Below are positions 1 to 5,035 of a stretch of 5,539 bases of DNA, in pieces. This stretch comes from an uncultured Spirochaetaceae bacterium (lineage in GTDB: Bacteria > Spirochaetota > Spirochaetia > SZUA-6 > Bin103): the NCBI GenBank assembly GCA_913043885.1, contig CAJWOB010000194.1, positions 1 to 5,539 on the forward strand, given 5' to 3'. The notes under the pieces are model-generated. The model had not been told where the DNA came from and did no database searches. It was given only the letters and a program-made list of their open reading frames with translations. The position numbers were made by a program, and so were the translations under genes. Within the stretch, counting starts at the first letter, position 1, and every line of letters starts with the position of its first letter.

Positions 1-948
1 GTCCATCAGCTGCTCGTGGCGCTGCAGCGAGCCGGCGTGGTAGCAGGAGAGCTCCACCACCAGCGGCACACGTCCCGCGACTACTGATACCGCGTGCTGC
101 AGCTGGCGTTCGATGACGGCCAGGTCGTTCTCCTCGCGAAACCAGATATGCATCTCGTCGAGGGCGCCGGCGTCGATCCAGTTGGCCCAGTTGGTGCCCT
201 TGCGCAGGTAGCCGTCCGGCTCGGCGGCGATGACGGTGGCGCTGAACACGGCGCTAGGGTCGGTGGCGGCGATCGCCGCCTTGGCCTCCACCAGCAGCGG
301 CGTCACGATGCTGGCCCGGAACTGCAGCCACTCCGGATCGTCGGCCGGCAGGGCAAAGGGGTCGCCGCCGTGCTCTGCCTTGAACTGCTCCACCAGTGGT
401 TCGTCGTAGCCACAGCGCAGCAGCTGGGTCGCGTCCTCGGCGCCGTCGGTGTACTCCACCTGCACGCCGCTTCCCTGCGACTCGGTGAGGGCGGCGACCC
501 AACTGGCGATCTGGTCCTCCCTGACCTCCTGGTGAAGTGGTGACAGGCACAGCCGCTTCGAGTAGTCGAGGGTGGTGCCGCCGTCCCGCGTCTTGCTCCA
601 GTACTCGGGGTGCGCCTCGGCGAAGGCGTCGACGCTCGGCTCGCCCATCACCGGACCGGTGTAGATGGGGCGATGCTCGTCCAGCTTGCGGCGCGCCTCC
701 GGAGTGGCAGAGTCGAAGGAGATGTAGTTGACCGACCAGGTGTAGCCGACGCTGCGAGCACCATGAGTGGGGTAGGGCGATGCGCCGACGTAGGGGTGCA
801 CCTGCATGCCCGCGTCCTGCGCCTGGCTGACGACCTCGGGATCGCGGGGTCCTATGAGGCGGGTGACGCCGGCATCGCGGGCCTTGGCGATGTAGTAGGC
901 AGCGGACTCTTTTTCGATGATTCCCCAGAGGGGCAGCAGCTCAGGCAT
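1..948 (-). CDS. GHL10-like TIM-barrel putative glycoside hydrolase, C-terminus cut by window edge
   Basis: An open frame of 316 codons runs from ATG at 948 to the left edge with no stop, so the 3' end lies outside the window. The protein starts MPELLPLWGIIEKES and has alternating strand and helix segments like a (beta/alpha)8 barrel. Telling segments are RLCLSPLHQEVREDQ at about residues 132-146, followed by a strand with acidic residues (VEYTDGAED, 164-172). Further on come KAEHGGDPF (190-198), WLQFR (207-211) and WANWIDAGALDEMHIWF (254-270). This order resembles the glycoside-hydrolase-like family 10 (GHL10) barrel, where a strand ending in acidic residues and a late W..W...G..D segment recur. 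Glu165, Asp168 and Asp172 are possible active-site acids by inference only. No signal peptide is visible, so the protein is probably cytoplasmic unless translation starts upstream. The frame stays open upstream of 948, but ATG 948 begins the domain neatly. It lies 108 bp beyond the lipase operon on the same strand and has its own -10-like box. The substrate cannot be read from the sequence, and a non-hydrolytic relative is possible. Confidence 0.5.
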   Translation of the reverse strand, partial: MPELLPLWGIIEKESAAYYIAKARDAGVTRLIGPRDPEVVSQAQDAGMQVHPYVGASPYPTHGARSVGYTWSVNYISFDSATPEARRKLDEHRPIYTGPVMGEPSVDAFAEAHPEYWSKTRDGGTTLDYSKRLCLSPLHQEVREDQIASWVAALTESQGSGVQVEYTDGAEDATQLLRCGYDEPLVEQFKAEHGGDPFALPADDPEWLQFRASIVTPLLVEAKAAIAATDPSAVFSATVIAAEPDGYLRKGTNWANWIDAGALDEMHIWFREENDLAVIERQLQHAVSVVAGRVPLVVELSCYHAGSLQRHEQLMD

Positions 949-954
949 CGGCCT

Positions 955-960
955 ATTGTA
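955..960 (-). promoter_or_regulatory. -10-like box TACAAT for a possibly leaderless gene
   Basis: On the minus strand TACAAT is followed by six bases (aggccg) and then ATG at 948. This spacing would put the transcription start at or next to the A of the start codon, giving a leaderless message. There is no Shine-Dalgarno sequence between the box and ATG, and no recognisable -35 element in the GC-rich sequence upstream. The same arrangement is seen at the divergent promoter near 4285. Inference from sequence alone; TANNNT boxes also occur by chance. Confidence 0.5.
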
Positions 961-1001
961 CCCGGGGGGCCGCGGTGCGCCGGGCGGCGCGCGCCACGTC
1001 C

Positions 1002-1111
1002 TCAGGCATCGATCGTGTCGTCCGGCGATGGCCCGCCGACCCCGCCCGGCACAGCGCTATGCCTCGATGGTGTCATTTGGCGGTGGCCCACCGCCCGCCA
1101 GCCAGAGCATC
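1002..1111 (-). repeat. Degenerate tandem copy of the 3' end of the distal lipase gene
   Basis: Positions 1002-1056 resemble 1057-1111, the last codons of the distal lipase gene. Counted by hand without gaps, 1005-1037 matches 1060-1092 at 25 of 33 bases. Similarity seems to continue beyond that with a small gap. Read on the minus strand, the copy encodes a tail GGPSPDDTIDA followed by TGA, against GGPPPNDTIEA followed by TAG in the intact gene: 8 of the last 11 residues are identical. The 55-bp offset puts the copy in a different frame, so it is not a C-terminal extension. It is either an old short duplication or what is left of a deleted third lipase paralog. Confidence 0.5.
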
Positions 1112-2298
1112 CACTCGACCGACGCCTCGAACCCCGCGGCGCGACTGTGGCGGTGGGAGATTCCGGCCATCTTGATGTAGCGCACCGCGCTACCGCTGGA
1201 ACGTAGTGCGGCGACGAAGTCGGTCTGCGAGCCGGTGCGGGCGATCCAGTCCTCGGTGCCCTGCAGGATGAGACCGGGAACACCATGGCCGGTCAGGCCG
1301 GTGTTGTTCTCCGCGATCCTGGTGGCCAGCGCCGGGAAGCGCTCCGACAGCGTCCCGCCAAACAGCGCTGCGCGGAACTCCGGCCGGAACAGTCCCGCCG
1401 CCTCCCACGGGAAGTGCCGCTGGAATGTATCCACACACATGCGCGCCACCACGTCGTCGAGGTCGCCCGAGTACTCATCGCGCAGATAGCGGGATGGGTC
1501 GATCTCCTCCGATCCGTACAGCTGCTGGTAGGTGTACATGATGTAGGGCGCGTAGGGTGGACCCTCGCGAAACAGCCGGGCGACGTCGTTGGTGGTGCCA
1601 ATTCCGATCGCCCCGACAAGCGGCACCTCCGGGGCGTAATCCTGTAGCAGGTCCGCGGCCGCGAAGGCGGCGTGGCCCCCCTGCGAGTAGCCATTGGTGA
1701 ACACCTGCCGCGCTGGCCGCGCTGGCCGCGCGTTGCCGGCGTCGGTCTCGAAGAACTGGAAGGCGGCCCGCGCGGCGTCCAGCATGGCGTAGCCCTCGGC
1801 CAGCTTGCTGAAGTAGCGCTGCGGCCGCGCCTCGTCGTTGAAACCCAGGTAGTCGGGGAAGATGGTGATGAAGCCGCGGCTGGCATAGGCCAGCATGTTG
1901 GCGCGATAGTAGCCCCAGCGGACCAGATGCGGCTGCTCGCGAGATGGTGCGCAGTGATCGCCGATGCCGGTGGTGCCGGAGCCGAACACCATAATCGGCA
2001 GCGACCGGCGGGTGTCCGGAATCGGGACGAACAGCTGGGCGTAGACGGTAGCGTCGCTACCGTCGGCGTCGGTGGAGCGGAACCGTAGGCGGAAGGTGGC
2101 CACCGGTAGGGCCGGCTCCGGGTCGGGGAACCCCTCGAACAGCAGCGTCGCCTCGCGGCGGATCTGATCGGGGGAGAACAGCGCCCCCTCCTGCACGTCG
2201 AGAATCTGCCCCGGCGCCAGGCTCCAGCCGGCGGCCGCGACCGTCGCGAGCATAAGGGGCGCCAGCGCGCGTCGCCGGTGCACGCGGCACGCTATCAC
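1057..2298 (-). CDS. Exported alpha/beta-hydrolase, secretory-lipase type (distal paralog, 413 aa)
   Basis: This is a serine hydrolase that probably cleaves lipid or other carboxylic esters outside the cytoplasm. The N-terminus has an arginine-rich patch (residues 5-10) and a hydrophobic stretch (about 11-28), read as a signal peptide cleaved near residue 28. The nucleophile elbow is GYSQGG with Ser205. The acid is probably Asp350 in LILQGTEDW, and the base is His382 or His384 in SHRHS. An oxyanion-region motif GSGTTG lies at 106-111 and PDYLGF at 148-153. The mature chain has only two cysteines (116, 288), both matched in the upstream paralog. The fold, length and motifs fit the secretory lipase (LIP) family, usually about 400 aa. 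The GTG start at 2298 overlaps the upstream stop as GTGA and leaves a complete signal peptide. The longer ATG-initiated frame that reaches 2706 is overlap with the neighbouring gene. An ATG at 2253 would destroy the signal peptide. Stop is TAG. True substrate unknown. Confidence 0.5.
   Translation of the reverse strand: MIACRVHRRRALAPLMLATVAAAGWSLAPGQILDVQEGALFSPDQIRREATLLFEGFPDPEPALPVATFRLRFRSTDADGSDATVYAQLFVPIPDTRRSLPIMVFGSGTTGIGDHCAPSREQPHLVRWGYYRANMLAYASRGFITIFPDYLGFNDEARPQRYFSKLAEGYAMLDAARAAFQFFETDAGNARPARPARQVFTNGYSQGGHAAFAAADLLQDYAPEVPLVGAIGIGTTNDVARLFREGPPYAPYIMYTYQQLYGSEEIDPSRYLRDEYSGDLDDVVARMCVDTFQRHFPWEAAGLFRPEFRAALFGGTLSERFPALATRIAENNTGLTGHGVPGLILQGTEDWIARTGSQTDFVAALRSSGSAVRYIKMAGISHRHSRAAGFEASVEWMLWLAGGGPPPNDTIEA
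1711..1728 (-). repeat. 9-bp tandem repeat inside the distal lipase gene
   Basis: Two perfect copies of cgctggccg sit side by side, with weaker copies on both sides. On the coding strand they encode the run ARPARPAR just before the nucleophile strand (about residues 190-197). The upstream paralog has GTAPPRRVF where this protein has GNARPARPARQVF, three residues more, which equals one 9-bp unit. A slippage expansion in a surface loop is the simplest reading. Confidence 0.5.
2295..2298 (-). promoter_or_regulatory. GTGA stop/start overlap between the two lipase genes
   Basis: The minus strand reads GTGA: GTG (2298-2296) is the start of the distal lipase and TGA (2297-2295) is the stop of the proximal one. 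No convincing Shine-Dalgarno site precedes the GTG, so translation probably depends on ribosomes ending the upstream gene. Confidence 0.5.
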
Positions 2299-3527
2299 AG
2301 CCGCACGTCCACACCCCAGGCAGACGCGTGGCGCCCGGCTTCCTGCATCCAGGCGAGGGCCTGCTGGAAGCCGACCTGGCGGGTGTCGTGGCGACCCCCG
2401 GCGAACACGACGTAGCGGACGCTGCTGCCGGCTGCCCGCAGCTGCTCGACGAAGCGATCCTGGCTCGACTTGGCGATGACGATGTCGTCGGTGCCCTGCA
2501 GGATCAGCGCCGGCACCCCGTGGCCGGCCAGGCCGGGGCTGTTGGCGGCCATCAGCGCGGCGATCGTCGGGTAGGCGGCGGCGTCGTCCTGCCGCAGTGC
2601 CTGCAGGAAATCGGCGGAGAACATGTCGGCGGCCGACCAGGAGTAGTGGTTCTGCATCGCGCCGATGCAGTTGTGGGTGACGTCGTGGGTGAGGGTATCC
2701 AGCCACTGTTGCTTGAGAATGACGGTGGGATCGAAGCGGTCCGCCCCGTAGATCTGGGCGTAGCTGTAGATCAGCATCGGCGCGGCGACCGTGAACTCGC
2801 GGAGCAGGGTGGCGACGTCCCGGGTCGGTCCGTAGCCGATCACCCCGCTGATGGCCAGATCCGGAGCTATAGAGGCCCGGGTATCGGCGGCGGCGAACAT
2901 GGCGTGGCCACCCTGGCTATAGCCGCCGAGGAACACGCGGCGCGGTGGCGCGGTGCCATGGCGGGTATGCAGCAGATGACCGGCGGCGCGGATGCCGTTC
3001 AGCACCATCTGCGCCTCGGTTTCGGTATGGAAGTAGCTCTGCAGCCGCTCCGGGTCGCCGAATCCGGGGTAGTCGGGGAGCATGGAGACCACGCCCTGGC
3101 CGGAAAAGGCCAGGGCGTGTGAGCGATAGCGGCCCCAGTTGATGCCGGCGATGTGCTCCCGTGACACCCGGCAGCGGTCGATGAGGCCGGTGGTGCCGGG
3201 GAGGAACATGTACAGGGTGTCCAGCGGCGCCCCCTCTGGGACGAACAGCTGGGCGGTAACCGCGGCCGTGGCGCCATCGTGGTAGCGGCTCTCGAAGCGA
3301 ACCAGGTAGGCGGCGACCGGGTAAAGGGCGCTGGGTGGTGCGACGCGACGGAACAGCACCCGCACCGCGGCGTCCACATTGCTGCGTCGCAGTAGTCCCT
3401 CGTCAGTGACGGCGACCAGGTCGCCCGGCGCAGCGGCGAGGGTGGTGGCGCCGGTGGCGGCCAGCAGAAAGGCGAGCGCCCGCCGCCACCAGCTGGCCGG
3501 TCGGAAGGTCGGGCAGCCCTGGCTCAA
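2295..3527 (-). CDS. Exported alpha/beta-hydrolase, secretory-lipase type (proximal paralog, 410 aa)
   Basis: Second gene of the operon and paralog of the gene downstream. It is probably a secreted or periplasmic ester hydrolase. A signal peptide is clear: WWRRALAFLLAATGATTLAAA (13-33), with a likely cut after Ala33. The catalytic serine is Ser204 in GGYSQGGHA; the acid is probably Asp348 in LILQGTDD and the base His380 in GGRHD. Other family blocks are LPGTTGLIDRC (109-119) and PDYPGFGD (151-158). The mature chain has two cysteines (119, 287), matching those of the paralog and suggesting a disulfide formed outside the cytoplasm. The only plausible start that keeps the leader is TTG at 3527, which overlaps the preceding stop as TTGA. 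No ATG or GTG lies in frame nearby, and the in-frame extension to 4304 merely shadows the upstream gene. The length fits the LIP family. RR-A-L-A in the leader is not a good twin-arginine motif, so Sec export is more likely. Substrate unknown. Confidence 0.5.
   Translation of the reverse strand: MSQGCPTFRPASWWRRALAFLLAATGATTLAAAPGDLVAVTDEGLLRRSNVDAAVRVLFRRVAPPSALYPVAAYLVRFESRYHDGATAAVTAQLFVPEGAPLDTLYMFLPGTTGLIDRCRVSREHIAGINWGRYRSHALAFSGQGVVSMLPDYPGFGDPERLQSYFHTETEAQMVLNGIRAAGHLLHTRHGTAPPRRVFLGGYSQGGHAMFAAADTRASIAPDLAISGVIGYGPTRDVATLLREFTVAAPMLIYSYAQIYGADRFDPTVILKQQWLDTLTHDVTHNCIGAMQNHYSWSAADMFSADFLQALRQDDAAAYPTIAALMAANSPGLAGHGVPALILQGTDDIVIAKSSQDRFVEQLRAAGSSVRYVVFAGGRHDTRQVGFQQALAWMQEAGRHASAWGVDVRL
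3524..3527 (-). promoter_or_regulatory. TTGA stop/start overlap before the proximal lipase
   Basis: TTG (3527-3525) opens the proximal lipase and TGA (3526-3524) closes the 249-aa gene. The sequence before the TTG is GC-rich with no AGGAGG-like site. A weak start codon in a 4-nt overlap points to coupled, probably reduced, translation of the lipase. Confidence 0.5.
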
Positions 3528-4273
3528 CTGGCGGCGCCGCCCGCCATCCAGGACGAGAAGTAGTCCGGCTGCCAGCGCCGCGCCAGCAGGAAACGCTGGA
3601 GATACTCCTCGCGGCCATCGGCCTCCGTCTGAGCGTCGATCCACGCTTCGGCGGCGTCCATCGTGTCGGCGGCGCACAGCCAGGTGTACTGCCAGTCGGC
3701 GCGCGGACTCATCAACCGGTAGCCCTCCAGCAGCCGGTAGGCGGCACCGCCGGTGGCGCTGGAGCCGGCGGCCGGCAGCGCGGGTTCCGGGATCTGCCAC
3801 CCGAGCGCGGCCGAGGATCGACCAAAACACACGACGGCAACGTGATCGCGGTCCGCGGCAAGCGATGGCACGTCCCGAGGGTCGGCGTCCCGCACCTCCC
3901 GCGGCAGTGGATCCTGCACCAGCGAAGCCGCGGCGCGCATGTCCATTGGCCTGGCCAGATCGTATTCGTAGTAGCCGTAGAGCCCGTAGGGCGGTTGCAT
4001 CTCCGCCGCTATCCAGCTCTCCGCTCCGGCCAGATCGGAAAATGCCATCACCCAGAAGCGCTCGAAACGATCCATCGGCGTCATCAGGCGGTAGCCATCC
4101 AGCTTGCGCATGCCGGTCTCCGCCGCCACCCGCACCATCAGGTCCACATGATGGTCGGTCGCGGCCTGTCGCTCCGCTTCGGTCAGCCGGTGCCAGCTGG
4201 CGAGGCGACCGGTGCGCGCCAGCAGGACGATGTCGTTCAGCTCGAGCTGTAGCTCCGGTTGCGCAGCGTGCAT
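3524..4273 (-). CDS. Hypothetical protein with two alpha/beta-barrel-like repeats (249 aa), first gene of the lipase operon
   Basis: I do not recognise this gene with confidence. It has an internal duplication: KLDGYRLMTPMDRFERFW with downstream GAESWI (about residues 57-109) is mirrored by LLEGYRLMSPRADWQYTW with downstream AAEAWI (about 181-233). Both halves pair a strand, an aromatic-rich strand and an amphipathic helix, as in dimeric alpha/beta-barrel (ferredoxin-like) proteins. The segment SWHRLTEAERQ (26-36) before the first repeat resembles the W..L..EER opening of small uncharacterised proteins of this kind; I recall DUF6616 but cannot confirm it. There is no signal peptide or membrane segment, so it should be cytoplasmic, unlike the two exported lipases it precedes. 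ATG 4273 was chosen because it sits 7 nt after a -10-like box. Longer frames upstream to 4393 would run into the divergent gene. The pairing with the lipases may be regulatory or metabolic, but nothing shows which. Confidence 0.5.
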   Translation of the reverse strand: MHAAQPELQLELNDIVLLARTGRLASWHRLTEAERQAATDHHVDLMVRVAAETGMRKLDGYRLMTPMDRFERFWVMAFSDLAGAESWIAAEMQPPYGLYGYYEYDLARPMDMRAAASLVQDPLPREVRDADPRDVPSLAADRDHVAVVCFGRSSAALGWQIPEPALPAAGSSATGGAAYRLLEGYRLMSPRADWQYTWLCAADTMDAAEAWIDAQTEADGREEYLQRFLLARRWQPDYFSSWMAGGAAS

Positions 4274-4280
4274 GCCCAAC

Positions 4281-4290
4281 AGGATATGCT
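4281..4290. promoter_or_regulatory. Symmetric divergent promoter with overlapping -10 boxes
   Basis: The 24-bp gap between the two divergent ATGs contains AGGATATGCT, a near-palindrome. Read on the plus strand it gives TATGCT (4285-4290), followed by 7 nt and ATG 4298. Read on the minus strand it gives TATCCT (4286-4281), followed by 7 nt and ATG 4273. The two boxes share the central TA. At this spacing both messages would begin at or beside the start codon, so both would be leaderless. The gap is too small for two ordinary promoters with leaders. Any -35 elements would lie inside the opposing genes, and I found no good match at 16-18 bp spacing. No Shine-Dalgarno site precedes either ATG. 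Confidence 0.5.
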
Positions 4291-4297
4291 GTTTGCG

Positions 4298-5023
4298 ATG
4301 CCATCGCCGCCCAACGTCCTGCTCATCATGACCGACCAGCATTCGGCGGAGGTGGCCGGATTCGCCGGCGACGCGGTGGTGTAGACGCCGCACCTCGACG
4401 AGCTGGCGGCCGAGTCGGTGCGCTTCTCCTGCGCCGTGTCGCCGTCACCGGTATGCACGCCGGCGCGGATGTGCCTGATGACCGGGCGGGAGCCGCAGCG
4501 CTGTGCCGCCTGGGGCAATCACTGGAGCATCTTTCCCGAGGTGATGACCTGGCCGCGCCACTTCGCCAAGCACGGCTATGCCACCGCCCTGGTGGGCAAG
4601 ATGCACTTCGGTGGGGCCGACCAGATGCAGGGATTCGGAGCGCGGCCCTACGGCGACCTGCGGCACGGGCTCGGCCGTCAACCCGACCCCCTGGCCATGT
4701 TCCCCGGGTACGCGGGGCCACAGAGCGCCGGCGTCACCGAGATTCCCGAGAGCCTGCTCGCCGACACCGTTACCTCCACCGAGGCGGTGGCCTGGGCGTC
4801 CGAGCAGTCCGATCGCGAGCCGGAGCGGCCCTGGTTCATGGTGGCCAGCTACGGCCGACCGCATCCGCCGCTCACCGCGCCCGCCCGCTACCTGGCGCGC
4901 TACCGTGGCTGGGTGGAGGCACCGCCAGCGCCGGACCTGGAGGCGCTGGAGCCCTACGCGCGCGAGCTGGCGGCGAACAAGGGCTACACCGACTTTGCTG
5001 AGGCACTGCCGCGACCGGCTGAA
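4298..5023 (+). pseudogene. Formylglycine-type sulfatase, N-terminal half only, with in-frame amber codon
   Basis: The start MPSPPNVLLIMTDQHS is typical of family S1 sulfatases (alkaline-phosphatase fold), with Asp13 and Gln14 as metal-site residues. The signature CTPAR (53-57, within SPVCTPARM) carries the cysteine normally converted to formylglycine, followed by the usual LMTGR. GKMHFGG (Lys101, His103) and SYGRPHPPLTAP (His189) are the expected downstream active-site blocks. These enzymes hydrolyse sulfate esters. Two defects break the gene. TAG at 4382-4384 (codon 29) falls in the conserved block VV-x-TPHLDELA, where lysine, arginine or glutamine is common, so a CAG or AAG codon was probably lost. 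And the reading frame leaves sulfatase sequence at about residue 236-240, so the second half of a normally 450-550-aa enzyme is missing. No signal peptide is seen, so the ancestor was probably cytoplasmic. It is divergent from the lipase operon. A restart after TAG would lack Asp13. Rare readthrough or a sequencing error cannot be excluded. Confidence 0.5.
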
Positions 5024-5035
5024 GATGGACTCGAT
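5009..5035. other. Recombination or assembly junction between sulfatase and ThDP-enzyme sequence
   Basis: Upstream of this stretch the protein reads as sulfatase (ANKGYTDFAEAL). Downstream it reads as a thiamine-diphosphate enzyme (EDGLDFGHVIAAM). GC content, counted by hand, is 43 of 60 and 47 of 60 bases in 4801-4860 and 4861-4920, then 27 of 60 and 23 of 60 in 5041-5100 and 5101-5160. Third codon positions change from almost all G or C to many A and T. The reading frame is kept. No terminal inverted repeat, tRNA end or obvious direct repeat marks the joint. Confidence 0.5.

Noticed and set aside
977..990. Possible terminator hairpin (GCGCC, 4-nt loop, GGCGC) between the lipase operon and the GHL10-like gene
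   Set aside because: The stem is only 5 bp and no T tract follows on the minus strand. Such pairings are common by chance at this GC content.
1057..1059. TAG as a reassigned sense codon throughout the genome
   Set aside because: Reading through this TAG yields only GC-rich filler, and the protein length matches the TGA-terminated paralog, so TAG acts as a stop here.
94..1206. Plus-strand frames at 94-543 and 610-1206
   Set aside because: They are antisense to the GHL10-like frame, which has a continuous, recognisable protein pattern. The plus-strand translations show none.
2299..2706. N-terminal extension of the distal lipase to an ATG at 2706
   Set aside because: The extra 136 residues overlap the proximal lipase in another frame and are compositionally biased. 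GTG 2298 gives a proper signal peptide and a 4-nt overlap.
2328..3122. A 264-codon open frame on the plus strand opposite the proximal lipase
   Set aside because: The protein is glycine-, valine- and alanine-rich low-complexity sequence, while the minus strand here encodes a full catalytic triad.
3528..4304. N-terminal extension of the proximal lipase to an ATG at 4304
   Set aside because: It would cover the whole 249-aa gene out of frame. The leader peptide starts only at about 3527.
3379..5001. A 540-codon open frame on the plus strand
   Set aside because: It lies antisense to the 249-aa gene and proximal lipase and out of frame with the sulfatase. Its translation is arginine-, proline- and serine-rich with no domain signal, as expected for a shadow frame in GC-rich DNA.
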